From contig NZ_AVHW01000096.1 in assembly GCF_000449425.2 (NCBI RefSeq), positions 1 to 64,000 of the forward strand: 64,000 nt of DNA. Reading direction: 5' to 3'. This document shows, piece after piece, positions 45,289 through 55,557 of this stretch. This stretch comes from Clostridioides difficile CD160. Its GTDB lineage: Bacteria > Bacillota > Clostridia > Peptostreptococcales > Peptostreptococcaceae. Position 1 is the stretch's first letter. Each line of letters opens with the position of its first letter. Below the pieces are notes generated by a model that was given only the letters and a program-made list of their open reading frames with translations, made no database searches and was not told the DNA's origin. The position numbers were made by a program, and so were the translations under genes.

Positions 45289-46488
45289 CTAGTAAGTAAT
45301 ATTTTCAAGTTCTAGTACCTTTTTTATACAATTATCATCTTTAAAATTTGCAGTTCTTTCACAATCTTTCACTTTAAAGTTTGGAATAGTTTTAAATTCT
45401 TCATCACATATTCCATTCTTATTTAAATACATACAACTCGCCATTCTGACTATCAGACCACTATTTTTTAGGTTAAACAACACAGGGTCTATACATCCTC
45501 CATCTCCTCCAGTAGTTTCACCTACTAAAGTTGCAAGTTTAGTTTCTTTACAAAACATAGCAAGTGACTCTGATGATGAATATATTTTTTTATCTACAAG
45601 TAAGTATATATTACCTTTAAATTTTAAATCATTTTTAGATTTTATGGTATAAGAAGTATTTTCGAAGCCATTAAAATTTTTCATAATTTCTTCTGGAGCA
45701 TTTTTCTTTACACTTGTTGGTAAATTTTCTATAGGCTCTAATTTTATATTTCTTACATTAGTGTATTTTTTTACTATTTCATTATTATTTCTATATACTC
45801 TATATCCATCTATTTTAACATCATCTTTTATAAGTTTAGATACAATCCCTTGCCAGTATCTATCACTTCCTCCTGAATTTCCTCTTATGTCAATAACTAG
45901 AGCTTTATGCTTTTCTAAAGTGTTAATATAGGTTTCAATTTCCTTTAAATCAGTATCTATAGCTCCATGCTTTGATGACATTGATGGTAGATACATGTAT
46001 CCTACTTTCCCTTTAATTACATCTTCTAAAATTAATTCTTTTTTTACAAAAATATCATTTGGCATTTTTATCTTAGAATTTATAGAATCATATCTCACCA
46101 CAACTTTTTTATCATTAAGAAAATCATACCAATCATTATTAGAATATGATTTCTTAAAAAGCTCATATCGTTTTTTATTATCAATTAACTCTGTATGTTT
46201 ATTATTTAATTCAGATAATATAGATGACATTTCTTCTATAAATTCCTCATCATTTTCAGTACTCTTTATTCTTTTTATATAATCTTCCTTATTTTGTAAC
46301 CAATCAGTATTATTAAGTCTTTTATTTACATCTAGATAAGGATATCCTGTTTTTATAACATTATATACATGTTTAAAATCATCTACTTTTTCTTCTTCAG
46401 ATAGTTGATTTTTTTGTGAATAAGTAGAATTACCTAATAAAATTATAAATGTTAAAATAATTACTAAAAACAATATTTTCTTTTTCAT
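45289..46488 (-). CDS. S41-family peptidase (C-terminal processing protease-like)
   Basis: 399 residues with an N-terminal hydrophobic segment (about 2-20), a signal or membrane anchor, so it acts outside the membrane. The S41 core is seen at GKVGYMYLPSMSSKH (about 160-175), LVIDIRGNSGGSDRYW (about 198-213), and the catalytic serine in KIYSSSESLAMFC (about 310-322) with GETTGGDGGC later. No PDZ domain is apparent. ATG at 46488; the upstream in-frame TTG is less likely. Probably a surface protease or tricorn-like processing enzyme; target unknown. Monocistronic. Confidence 0.82.
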   Translation of the reverse strand: MKKKILFLVIILTFIILLGNSTYSQKNQLSEEEKVDDFKHVYNVIKTGYPYLDVNKRLNNTDWLQNKEDYIKRIKSTENDEEFIEEMSSILSELNNKHTELIDNKKRYELFKKSYSNNDWYDFLNDKKVVVRYDSINSKIKMPNDIFVKKELILEDVIKGKVGYMYLPSMSSKHGAIDTDLKEIETYINTLEKHKALVIDIRGNSGGSDRYWQGIVSKLIKDDVKIDGYRVYRNNNEIVKKYTNVRNIKLEPIENLPTSVKKNAPEEIMKNFNGFENTSYTIKSKNDLKFKGNIYLLVDKKIYSSSESLAMFCKETKLATLVGETTGGDGGCIDPVLFNLKNSGLIVRMASCMYLNKNGICDEEFKTIPNFKVKDCERTANFKDDNCIKKVLELENITY

Positions 46489-46842
46489 ATAATTCTCATC
46501 AACTTTCAAATTTTATATTTTAATACATTTTACTATCATAAATATCTAATAATCTTATTATAATTCATATATTAGTTAGACATCTTTAGCACCTTAATAT
46601 TCTTATCGTAAATAGAAATTACTATTCTCCTCTTTTTTAATTTACTTTAATTCAAAATGACTTTAGACAAATCAAAATATACTAGTCAAATAATTACTAC
46701 ATTTTATCATATATCTATATTATTTGTAAAAATAGATATATTATTTTAAATTTAAACCTCCTTAGAATAAATTATTTTACTATTTTAGGGTAAACTTACT
46801 ACCAAGAAATCAACATAAAACTCAAGAATAGGAGAGATACAT
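46489..46842. other. Divergent intergenic region
   Basis: Holds the promoters of the S41 protease (-) and of the TSUP operon (+). No operator-like palindrome recognised. Confidence 0.55.
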
Positions 46843-47616
46843 ATGGTGTTTTTTATAGTAGGATTTATAGCCTCTATTATAGGTGCAATTTCTGGACTTG
46901 GTGGCGGGATTATCATAAAACCGGTACTAGATGCAGTAACTAAACTAGATGCTTCAGTTATAAACTTTTTATCAACATGTGCAGTATTTACTATGTCTTG
47001 TTCTGCTGTTACTAAACATATTAAATATAAAACTAAGTTTGAAAAGCCTACGACTGTATTACTTGGAATGGGTGCAATTTTAGGTGGTTTAATTGGTACT
47101 GAGATATTTGAACTTATAGTTGATTTTATTAACAAGGATAGGTTTATAAAGCTAATTCAAAACGGACTCCTTTTATCTTTATTATTAACTATATTAGTAT
47201 ACATAAATCTACCTAACAAAAAACAATTCCACATAAAGAATCGTATATTTACACTTTTACTTGGATATACTTTAGGAATGATTTCATCTTTTTTAGGAAT
47301 AGGTGGAGGTCCTATAAATATAACAGCTCTGACATTATTTTTCTCAATGAATTTAAAGAGTGCATCTGTTAACTCAGTAATACTAATACTATTCTCACAA
47401 GCTTCAAAAATAATAACTCTATTAATTTCAAAATCAATACCTTCAGGGCTTGAAATATCAATGTTACTCTGTATAATTCCAGCTGCAATTTTAGGAGGAC
47501 TATTAGGTACAACTATTAATAGAAAAATAAATAAAAATCATTTAATCATTGCTTATAATTCAGTCATGTTATTCGTTATAATGACATGTCTGTGGAATAT
47601 AATAAGATTATTTTAA
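46843..47616 (+). CDS. TSUP-family (TauE/SafE) sulfite/anion exporter-like protein
   Basis: Membrane protein of 257 residues with about seven to eight helices in two repeated halves. Each half has the family glycine signature (ISGLGGGIIIKP near 15-26; LGIGGGPINITAL near 150-162). Members export or import sulfite, sulfonates or sulfur-containing anions. ATG start behind AGGAGAG. It is first of an operon with a DUF1254/DUF1214 protein and an alkyl sulfatase, 14 bp before the next start, so a sulfur-anion substrate is plausible. Confidence 0.85.
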   Translation: MVFFIVGFIASIIGAISGLGGGIIIKPVLDAVTKLDASVINFLSTCAVFTMSCSAVTKHIKYKTKFEKPTTVLLGMGAILGGLIGTEIFELIVDFINKDRFIKLIQNGLLLSLLLTILVYINLPNKKQFHIKNRIFTLLLGYTLGMISSFLGIGGGPINITALTLFFSMNLKSASVNSVILILFSQASKIITLLISKSIPSGLEISMLLCIIPAAILGGLLGTTINRKINKNHLIIAYNSVMLFVIMTCLWNIIRLF

Positions 47617-47630
47617 AGGAGAGGCTCTCA

Positions 47631-48890
47631 ATGAATAAAACTAATTTACTTGAAACAGTTCAAAATGCTTATATATATGGATATCCAATAGTAGGGATGT
47701 ATGAATTACTCTATACACAAGTTATTAATTCAAAAACTAAAACAACAAATTTTAATGAATTTGCTCATACTGTTACTGTAGCATCACCAAAAACATCCTT
47801 TATCCCAGCACCAAACAATGATACAACATATTCAAGAGCTTGGTTAGACTTACGTGAGCAACCAGCAATAATAGAAGTTCCAGATACTAATGATAGATAC
47901 TACTCTATACAGTTATTAGACTTATTTACAGAGACAATTACTAATATTGGTAGAAGATTAACTGGAACAAAATCAAATAAATTTACTGTTATTGGACCAG
48001 GTTGGAATGGTGACTTACCTAAAGATACTCATATAATTAAAAGTGATACACCTTTTGCATTAGCATTTTTAAGAATTCTTATCAATGATAAAAATGATAT
48101 TCAAGAAGTTAAAGATACACAAAGCAAGTTTAAAATACATAGACCTTCTGAAATGTCTAATAAAACACATCATGATAACTATGATACTAAATATTTACCA
48201 ATATATAAAAATTCAAATTACTATGAATTCTTTGAGACCCTTAATAGCATACTTTTATTAATTCCATACTTAAAAACTAGGACAAACATACTATCATCAA
48301 GACAACTAAAAGAAGTTCCTGATGATATATTAAATGAAGCTTGTGATAGTGCAAAAAAACTTATTAATGAAGGTGGCTTAGCATTTGGAGAATCCCATAA
48401 CTTCTGGAGAATTGCTCGAAAAGGCATTGGTAATTATGGAGAGGATTATTTACAACGTTCAATAGTTTGGCATAAAGGTGCTTTAGCTAATCAACCAGAA
48501 GAATCTTTATATCCAAGTATTTTTCAAGATAGTACTGGTCAATTTTTAGATGGAAATTTCGACTATGAGCTAAAGTTCAATAAAAACGAACTTCCTCCCG
48601 TAAGCCAATTTTGGTCATTAACAATGTATTTATTTAAAAATGCATTCTTAGTAGATAATGAGATTGACCGCTACTCTATTGGAGACCGTACAAAAGGACT
48701 ATTTTACGCTGAGGATGGTTCACTAACTATATATATACAAAATAAACCACCAAAAGATGAAAATAAAATATCAAACTGGCTACCATCCCCTAAAGAGAAA
48801 TTTTACATGACACTAAGGTTATATGGTCCAAGTAAAGATGCCATTTCGGGTAAATGGTTACCTCCAGTTGTTACTAGAGCAAACCAGTAA
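47631..48890 (+). CDS. DUF1254/DUF1214 domain protein
   Basis: 419 residues with no signal peptide or membrane segment. The N-terminal DUF1254 part (about 1-150) shows YIYGYPIVGMYELL and APNNDTTYSRAWLDLREQP; the C-terminal DUF1214 part (about 310-415) shows FWSLTMYLFKNAFLVDN and NWLPSPKEKFYMTLRLYGP. The biochemical role of these domains is not established. ATG at 47631 behind AAAGGAG. It is the middle gene of the TSUP-DUF1254-alkyl sulfatase operon, 30 bp before the sulfatase. Confidence 0.85.
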   Translation: MNKTNLLETVQNAYIYGYPIVGMYELLYTQVINSKTKTTNFNEFAHTVTVASPKTSFIPAPNNDTTYSRAWLDLREQPAIIEVPDTNDRYYSIQLLDLFTETITNIGRRLTGTKSNKFTVIGPGWNGDLPKDTHIIKSDTPFALAFLRILINDKNDIQEVKDTQSKFKIHRPSEMSNKTHHDNYDTKYLPIYKNSNYYEFFETLNSILLLIPYLKTRTNILSSRQLKEVPDDILNEACDSAKKLINEGGLAFGESHNFWRIARKGIGNYGEDYLQRSIVWHKGALANQPEESLYPSIFQDSTGQFLDGNFDYELKFNKNELPPVSQFWSLTMYLFKNAFLVDNEIDRYSIGDRTKGLFYAEDGSLTIYIQNKPPKDENKISNWLPSPKEKFYMTLRLYGPSKDAISGKWLPPVVTRANQ

Positions 48891-48920
48891 ATTTTTTAAT
48901 ATTTAAAAGGAGTTATATTC

Positions 48921-50651
48921 ATGAGCAATTTTGCATATACTGAAAAATCAAAATTTGTTAATCCTAGATTAACAGAACATTCTAAAACAATGGAACAAAA
49001 AATTTATAAAACAGGCGAAAATGTATATAGTGCAGTTGGTTTTGGATTATCTTATCCTGTTATGATTGAAGGAACTGATGGAATTATAATTATTGACCCA
49101 GGTGAAACTATTGAAATGATGGAAGAAATCATGAAGCATTTTCGTAAGATTACTGATAAACCTATTAAAGCTGTGATAATCTCTCATAATCATGGTGACC
49201 ATTGGGGTGGTATGAGTGTTTGTGTGAGTCAAGAACAAAGCCAAAATAAAGAGATTCTTGTTATTGTTGATGAGACATTTATAAAACATTTCTCTCAAGC
49301 TAGTGGAGAACTCCTAGACATTAGAATGGGAAGAGCTGTTTGGATGTATGGCTCTATACTTCCTAAAGGAGAACATGGTTATGTTAATTTAGGATGTGGA
49401 CCTATTTTATCAAAGGGTTCTAATAAATTTATTGAACCAAATACATTTGTATCTGTTGAAGATGGATTAAAAATAACTATATCAGGAGTTGATTTAGAAC
49501 TGTTCCATTGTGAAGCTGAGACTGAAGATGCTATGTGTATATTTTTACCTAAAGAAAAGATAATGTTTGTTGGAGATGCTGTTCAAGGTGAAATATTCCC
49601 TAATATATATACTGTTAGAGGGACTGTTCGTGATGCTAAGAAATGGTATACAGGAATTGATAAAATTCGTAAATATAAACCACATTATTTAGTTGGAACT
49701 CATATGAGACCACTACATGGTAAAGATGAATGTAGTTCTCTTCTGATGGATTATAGAGATGCCATACAATATACCCATGACCAAGCAGTCAGACTTATAA
49801 ATATGGGTTATACTCCTGATTATGCAATAAACGAGTTAGGAAAACTTCCTCCTCATCTATTTCAAAGAGAACGTTTAGGTGAATTTTATGGAACATTTAA
49901 ACAAGGAATTAAAGCTGTTTATGACCAATATATAGGTTGGTTTAATGGTGAATCAAGTAAATTAAATCCTATTTATCCTAAGGATACAGCTAAAAAATAT
50001 GTGAAAATTATGGGTGGTCGTGAAATAATATTAGCTGAAGCTAAAAAAGCTATTGATGAAAAAGATTATGAATGGGCTACAGAGATATTAAATTATCCTA
50101 TACGTATAGATAATAATGATATGGAAGCTAGAGACCTTAAAGCAACTGCTATTCGTATGCTTGGATACCAAACAGAAAATGCTACTTGGCGTAATTGGTA
50201 TTTGACTAGTGCTATGGCATTAGATGGAGGTTTTGAAAAGATAGTAAATCAAGTTGGGGCTAATGCTGGGTTTCCTCCATTTTCAAACTCATTTATAGGT
50301 CTAACATCCAAAGCTATGTTTGAATCTTTTAAGGTTAAATTAAATGGTCCTAAAAGTTCTGATGTTCATATGACACTATTGGCATGTGTGACTGATACTA
50401 ATGAAACATTTAAGCTAGAGTTACGTAGAGGGATTGTTGAAATGCATAATCATGATAGTGACGTAAAAACCGATGTTTCAATTGAAACCTCTAAAGAAAC
50501 CTGGGCAAAATTAATTACAAAAGAAATCACAATTATTCAAGCTATTGAAAATTCTTTAGTTCAATGTAATAACCCTAAAAAAGCTCAGGAGTATTTAGAC
50601 TTATTTGATAAATTTACTCCATTTGTAAATATGCCATTTTGGTTGCAATAA
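48921..50651 (+). CDS. Alkyl sulfatase (SdsA1-type metallo-beta-lactamase-fold enzyme)
   Basis: 576-residue zinc hydrolase that would split alkyl sulfate esters into an alcohol and sulfate. N-terminal metallo-beta-lactamase domain (about 35-290) with the metal motif SHNHGDHWGG (about 90-99), a further acidic ligand stretch EAETEDAMCIF (about 197-207) and HMRPLHG near 270. An alkyl sulfatase dimerisation domain follows (about 310-450), then an SCP2-like C-terminus (about 455-575). No signal peptide is seen, although SdsA1 is secreted, so it is probably cytoplasmic. ATG behind AAAGGAG. Third gene of the TSUP operon, with a terminator at 50665. Confidence 0.88.
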   Translation: MSNFAYTEKSKFVNPRLTEHSKTMEQKIYKTGENVYSAVGFGLSYPVMIEGTDGIIIIDPGETIEMMEEIMKHFRKITDKPIKAVIISHNHGDHWGGMSVCVSQEQSQNKEILVIVDETFIKHFSQASGELLDIRMGRAVWMYGSILPKGEHGYVNLGCGPILSKGSNKFIEPNTFVSVEDGLKITISGVDLELFHCEAETEDAMCIFLPKEKIMFVGDAVQGEIFPNIYTVRGTVRDAKKWYTGIDKIRKYKPHYLVGTHMRPLHGKDECSSLLMDYRDAIQYTHDQAVRLINMGYTPDYAINELGKLPPHLFQRERLGEFYGTFKQGIKAVYDQYIGWFNGESSKLNPIYPKDTAKKYVKIMGGREIILAEAKKAIDEKDYEWATEILNYPIRIDNNDMEARDLKATAIRMLGYQTENATWRNWYLTSAMALDGGFEKIVNQVGANAGFPPFSNSFIGLTSKAMFESFKVKLNGPKSSDVHMTLLACVTDTNETFKLELRRGIVEMHNHDSDVKTDVSIETSKETWAKLITKEITIIQAIENSLVQCNNPKKAQEYLDLFDKFTPFVNMPFWLQ

Positions 50652-50664
50652 TTTTTAAAATGGT

Positions 50665-50709
50665 GGTGTCTCAAAATGAACATTTTAGTTCATGAGGCAC
50701 TCTTTTTTG
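50665..50709 (+). terminator. Terminator of the alkyl sulfatase operon
   Basis: Imperfect stem GTGTCTCA..GAAC / GTTC..GAGGCAC followed by CTTTTTTG, 13 bases after the stop codon. Confidence 0.7.
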
Positions 50710-50744
50710 TATGAAATCAAATATATTTTCATCATTTCAACAAT

Positions 50745-50785
50745 AAAAAAAAGGCTTATCTCTATTTTGAAATAGCCTCTTTTAT
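50745..50785 (-). terminator. Terminator of the xylBA operon
   Basis: Stem AGGCT-AT..ATAGCCT flanked by A-rich and T-rich runs, about 40 bases beyond the xylA stop on the minus strand. Confidence 0.6.
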
Positions 50786-50823
50786 TATGATTTTAATTTA
50801 ATTTTACACTTTAGAGATTCTAT

Positions 50824-52160
50824 CTACTTCTTAGAGATTGTATCTACTTCATATATATATCTATTAAGTATAGCTTCTAGCATTTCTTGTCTTCCAGACT
50901 TATTCTTTATAACTGGCATTTGTAGTGCATAAGTTTCTAATTCTTTAAACCCAACCTTACCATCTACTATATCTTTACCTATGCCTTCACTGAAGCTTGA
51001 GTATCTTTCTTTGGTAAAGTTTTCAAATACCTCATCTTCTAATAATTTATGAGCTATTAATAATCCCTTTGCAAATGTATCCATACCTGCAATATATGCT
51101 AAGAATAAGTCTTCTACTTCAAAAGATGCTCTTCTCACTTTAGAGTCAAAATTAAATCCTCCTGGAGCTATTCCTCCTTGTTTTAACACTTCATACATAG
51201 CAAGTGTTGCATCATATAATTTGTTGGGAATTGGTCTGTATCCCATCCTAATAATAGGTCTCCTTGATTTGCATCTATACTTCCTAAAACATCATTTATT
51301 CTTGCCATATTTAATTCATGTTGGAAAGTATGACCTGCAAGTGTAGCATGGTTTGCTTCTATATTCATTTTGAAGTATTTATCTAGATTATACTTTCTTA
51401 AGAATCCTAAAACAGTGGCAGTATCAAAATCATATTGATGTTTAGTAGGCTCTTTTGGTTTAGGTTCTATTAAAAATTGTCCAGTAAATCCTATTTCCTT
51501 AGCATAATCTACAGCCATTTGTAAGAATCTTGCGAAGTTGTCCATTTCAAGTTCTGTATTAGTGTTAAGTAAAGTTTCATAACCTTCTCTTCCACCCCAG
51601 AATACAAAGTTTTCTCCTCCTAAATACTTAGTTATTTCCATAGCTTTCTTAACTTGAGCTGCTGCATAAGCGTAAACATTAGCATTGCATGTTGTAGATG
51701 CACCATGAACAAATCTTGGATTTCCAAACATATTAGCAGTTCCCCATAATAATTTTATACCTGTTTCTTTCATCTTAGCTTTTATGTACTCAACTATTTC
51801 ATCTAATATCTTATTTGTTTCTTCTAAATTTCTTCCCTCTGGTGCTATATCTCTGTCATGAAAACAGAAATACTCAATTCCCATCTTAGACATGAATTCA
51901 AATCCTGCATCAACTTTAATCTTTGCAATTTCAATTGGGTCTGTTATATTATTCCAAGGTCTATCCACTGTACCTACTCCAAATGGGTCATTCCCTTCTC
52001 CACATAAAGTATGCCAGTAACTCATTGCAAATCTTAAGTGCTCTTTCATAGTCTTATTGCCTACTACTTGTTCAGGATTGTAGTATCTAAATGCTAACTC
52101 ATTGTTAGATTGTGGTCCCTCAAATTTTATCTGTCCTATTCCTTTAAATATTTCACTCAT
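50824..52160 (-). pseudogene. xylA: Xylose isomerase, interrupted by a one-base deletion
   Basis: Xylose isomerase converts D-xylose to D-xylulose; the encoded protein is broken into two frames. The first frame (52160 to a stop at 51183) covers the N-terminal about 320 residues from [15 protein letters not shown] to [12 protein letters not shown]. The rest continues in another frame (about 51220-50824) as [20 protein letters not shown] to the end. One missing base near 51216-51222, in a run read as AAATTATATGAT, accounts for it: one extra T would give the normal [11 protein letters not shown]. The ATG at 52160 has GGAGG seven bases upstream; the earlier in-frame ATG is not used. No slippery heptamer was seen, so loss of function or a sequencing error is more likely than programmed frameshifting. 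Confidence 0.85.
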
Positions 52161-52247
52161 TTCATATCCTCCTAATGTTTTACACATATGATGTATGTAA
52201 TATTTTTTTAATTTAAAAATATCTTTCATATTCATTTGTAGCTATTT

Positions 52248-53792
52248 TTATTCTTCATCTTTAAAATTAACTACTTCATCTAATAATTTAAAATCATCTT
52301 TTAAAGAATTATATATCTTCTTATACAATCTATGATATCTCTTGTATGTATCTACATTTTGATTTATTGGCTCTAATTTAGTTGAAGTTTTTATTATAGT
52401 CTCACAAGCTTTTTGGACATTTTCGTATATTCTAGCTCCTACTAATGCAAGAATTGCAACTCCTAGCGCTGGTCCTTCACTTGAATTTATAGTATATACA
52501 TCTTGATTAAACATATCTGCTTGCATCTGTCTCCATACTTTACTTTTACCACCTCCACCTGAGGCTCTTACTTCATTGACTTCTATATTAAGTTTTTCTA
52601 TTATATCCATACAATCTTTTAGACTATATGAAACTCCCTCCATAATTGACCTTGCCATTTCTTTTTTAGAATGTATTGGAGATAATCCAAAGAACACTCC
52701 TCTTGCATAAGGGTCAAGATGAGGAGTTCTCTCCCCCATCATGTATGGTAGGTAAAGTAATCCATTGCATCCTGTTGGTACTTGGCTTACTTGACTATTT
52801 ATAATTTCATATATGTCTTTACCTAAAGAGCTTGATACTTCCAGTTCACTTTGACAGAAGTTATCTTTAAACCATTTTAATGATAATCCAGCCCCTTGAG
52901 TAACTCCCATAACATGCCATGTATTTGGTATTGCATGGCAAAAAGTATGAACTCTACCTTCTTTATCAATTTTTGGTTCTTTTGTATATGCAAAGACTAC
53001 ACCTGATGTACCAATAGTCGATGAAACTACCCCATCTTTAACTATTCCATTTCCTATAGCTCCTGCTGCTTGGTCTCCAGCCCCACCTACAACTATTGTT
53101 CCTTCCTTAAGCCCTGTTAAGTTTGCTACTTCTCTAGTAACATATCCTGTAATTTCTTGAGATTCATAAACTTTACCTAAAAGACTTTTATCTATATTTA
53201 ACTTTTCTAGTACTTCATCACTCCAATTTCTTTTTCTTATATCAAGTAACTGCATACCACTTGCATCCGATACTTCTGTAGCATATTCACCTGTTAATTT
53301 GTACCTTATATAATCTTTTGGAAGAAGTATTTTATTAGTATTCTTATAAATATTGGGTTCATTATTTCTAACCCATAATATCTTTGATGCTGTAAATCCT
53401 GTAAGTGCTGGATTGGCAGTTATTTCAATCAGTCTTTCTCTACCTACCAAATCAGTTATCTCTTCACATTCTTTTACTGTACGTTGGTCACACCATATTA
53501 TAGAGTTTCTTAGGGTATTTCCCTCTTTATCTAACATAACTAGACCATGCATCTGTCCTGATAACCCAATTCCTTTTATACATTCACTACTTATATTGGA
53601 ACTTTGAACTACATGTCTTATAGATTCAACTACAGCTTCCCACCAATCATTTGCATCTTGTTCTGCCCAACCTGCTTTCTCTTGTATAAGAGGATATTCA
53701 TATGTACAACTTTCTATAGTATTTCCTAATTTATCAAATAAGACTGTTTTAGTACCTGATGTACCAATATCCACACCTAACACATACTCCAA
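52248..53792 (-). CDS. xylB: Xylulokinase
   Basis: Cytoplasmic FGGY-family kinase phosphorylating D-xylulose with ATP, 514 residues. Visible: VLGVDIGTSGTKTVLFD near 4-20, WAEQDANDWWEAV near 45, GLSGQMHGLVMLD near 75, IIWCDQRTVKE near 95, TIGTSGVVFA near 255, and EVRASGGGGKSKVWRQM near 425. The start is TTG at 53792, six bases after AAGGAGGG. It is transcribed first, followed 87 bp later by the frameshifted xylA, divergent from xylR. Promoter and XylR operator at 53883-53940. Confidence 0.93.
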   Translation of the reverse strand: MEYVLGVDIGTSGTKTVLFDKLGNTIESCTYEYPLIQEKAGWAEQDANDWWEAVVESIRHVVQSSNISSECIKGIGLSGQMHGLVMLDKEGNTLRNSIIWCDQRTVKECEEITDLVGRERLIEITANPALTGFTASKILWVRNNEPNIYKNTNKILLPKDYIRYKLTGEYATEVSDASGMQLLDIRKRNWSDEVLEKLNIDKSLLGKVYESQEITGYVTREVANLTGLKEGTIVVGGAGDQAAGAIGNGIVKDGVVSSTIGTSGVVFAYTKEPKIDKEGRVHTFCHAIPNTWHVMGVTQGAGLSLKWFKDNFCQSELEVSSSLGKDIYEIINSQVSQVPTGCNGLLYLPYMMGERTPHLDPYARGVFFGLSPIHSKKEMARSIMEGVSYSLKDCMDIIEKLNIEVNEVRASGGGGKSKVWRQMQADMFNQDVYTINSSEGPALGVAILALVGARIYENVQKACETIIKTSTKLEPINQNVDTYKRYHRLYKKIYNSLKDDFKLLDEVVNFKDEE

Positions 53793-53882
53793 CTTTATCC
53801 CTCCTTGAGACATCACTTCATAATTATCGTTTTCCTATTCTAATTTTTTATATTTTAGGTATATTTTACTTGCTTTATTTTT

Positions 53883-53940
53883 GTTAGTATATTAAACTAA
53901 CTTATGAACTAATAATAAAATATTTAATTATCTTTGTCAA
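53883..53940 (-). promoter_or_regulatory. xylBA promoter with XylR operator
   Basis: Minus strand: -35 TTGACA (53940-53935), 17-base spacer, -10 TATTAT (53917-53912), then TAAGTTAGTTTAA (53904-53892) inside the dyad GTTAGT-N7-ACTAAC (53883-53901). The same 13-mer follows the GH31 promoter. Typical repressor position over the transcription start. Confidence 0.82.
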
Positions 53941-54005
53941 TGCAAAATAGCCTTTTATTTTTGTCTAAAAAGTATTACAATATTATTTTAAGGAGGAATA
54001 TCAAA

Positions 54006-55187
54006 TTGGTTACTGATAAATACACGATTCGAGAAATGAATGAAAGATTGGTACTTGAACAAATTATAAAGAGTGGTCCTATTTCTAGAGCAAGTATAGC
54101 CTCTACTATAGGATTAAATAAAGCAACTATATCTGCTATTACCAAAAAACTTATAGATGAGTCTCTGATTCATGAAATAGGAATTGGAAATAGTACTCAT
54201 AGTGGCGGAAGAAAACCCATACTTTTAGTATTTAATAAGTGTGCAGGGATTTCTTTAAGTATGGATATTGGATATGACTATATATTTTCTTCTCTATCTT
54301 ACTTAGATGGGACTATTATAAAATCTAAGAAATTAACAGATATACAAGTAAATAAAGGTAACGTTATACAATTAATAGATGAAATTATAGATAGTTATAA
54401 CATATCCAAAATAGACACTCCTTATCATGTAATAGGGCTTACTTTAGCTATACATGGGATTACTTGTGAAAATAACATATTATTCACTCCATATTACAAT
54501 CTCAATGAGATTGATTTATATGGTATCCTAAGTAAAAAATACGACTTCCCTATTCATATAGAAAATGAAGCAAACTTAACAGCTTTAGCTGAGAGTACTT
54601 TCTCAACTGTACATAATTCACTACTTAGTCTTAGCATCCACAGTGGATTCGGTTCAGGCATTATAATAAACAATAAATTATATAGTGGTAGAAATGGTAT
54701 GAGTGGTGAAATTGGCCACACTATTATCATGCCTAATGGTAAACTATGTCCGTGTGGAAACCGTGGTTGTTTAGAACAGTATTGTTCAGAGAAAAAAGTA
54801 TTTGAACAGATTTGTTGTCTGGAAAATATTCCTAAGATAGATTCTGACATGGTAAAACAACTATACTATGAAGATAATCAGAATACTAAAAAAGTTATCC
54901 ATGAGTTTTGTAGTTACCTATCACTAGCTATAAACAATGCTATTGCAACTTATGCTCCTGAGATAATATATTTAAACAGCCAAATAATCAGAAATATCCC
55001 TGAAATATTAGATATTACAAAAGATATGCTGGTTAGCTCTTTTAACAAAGGCATAAATATAGAAATTTCATCATTAGGTTCTGAGGCATCTCTATATGGT
55101 GGCTCTGCTGTCAATATTAAAAGCTTCTTAAATATACAAAACCTAACTTTGATGAATGACATAAATGATAAAATAGCTGTACTATAA
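54006..55187 (+). CDS. xylR: ROK-family xylose repressor
   Basis: DNA-binding repressor of 393 residues. N-terminal winged helix (about 5-70, ISRASIASTIGLNKATISAI), then a ROK sugar-binding domain with SMDIGYDYIF near 90, SLSIHSGFGSGIIINN near 205, GEIGHTI near 235 and a zinc-type cysteine set CPCGNRGCLEQYC near 252. The start is TTG at 54006, nine bases after AAGGAGG; upstream in-frame codons lie before that site. Divergent from xylBA, whose operator lies 100 bp upstream. It should release DNA when xylose binds. Confidence 0.9.
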   Translation: MVTDKYTIREMNERLVLEQIIKSGPISRASIASTIGLNKATISAITKKLIDESLIHEIGIGNSTHSGGRKPILLVFNKCAGISLSMDIGYDYIFSSLSYLDGTIIKSKKLTDIQVNKGNVIQLIDEIIDSYNISKIDTPYHVIGLTLAIHGITCENNILFTPYYNLNEIDLYGILSKKYDFPIHIENEANLTALAESTFSTVHNSLLSLSIHSGFGSGIIINNKLYSGRNGMSGEIGHTIIMPNGKLCPCGNRGCLEQYCSEKKVFEQICCLENIPKIDSDMVKQLYYEDNQNTKKVIHEFCSYLSLAINNAIATYAPEIIYLNSQIIRNIPEILDITKDMLVSSFNKGINIEISSLGSEASLYGGSAVNIKSFLNIQNLTLMNDINDKIAVL

Positions 55188-55202
55188 TATTGGATAATCT
55201 AA

Positions 55203-55224
55203 AAACTAGCTTATTTAAGCTAGT
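55203..55224 (+). terminator. Terminator of xylR
   Basis: Nine-bp perfect stem AACTAGCTT/AAGCTAGTT with a four-base loop followed by ACATTTTTT, 15 bases after the xylR stop. Confidence 0.8.
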
Positions 55225-55525
55225 TACATTTTTTAATATCTAAGTGAATCTATATATTACTTTTACTAAAAATATAATAGAACACTAGAAAAGATAACTA
55301 CGTCTAAATCAACATTTACAACAGATGAACCACTTCATAAGTCACTTTATCTAATAGCTTTAATTATATATAAGTGAATTCAAAGTTTTAGAAACTGACC
55401 TAAATTATTAAATCAATTAAATATTCATCTTAATTAAATACTAGTTATAGTAATTACGAAAATCAAAAAAGTTAAGAATATATTTAGAAATATACTATTT
55501 TTACAAGAATAGAAATAATCTTAAA

Positions 55526-55557
55526 TAAGGGTTATGACTATATAGCCATAACCCCTT
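55526..55557 (-). terminator. Terminator of the GH31-PTS operon
   Basis: Stem AAGGGTTATG..CATAACCCCTT (12 pairs, loop ACTATATAG), about 105 bases after the IIA stop on the minus strand. Confidence 0.75.

Noticed and set aside
51183..51246. Programmed -1 frameshift in xylA
   Set aside because: A -1 shift would give the right protein, but no slippery heptamer or clear downstream stem was found at the join; a deletion or sequencing error is simpler.
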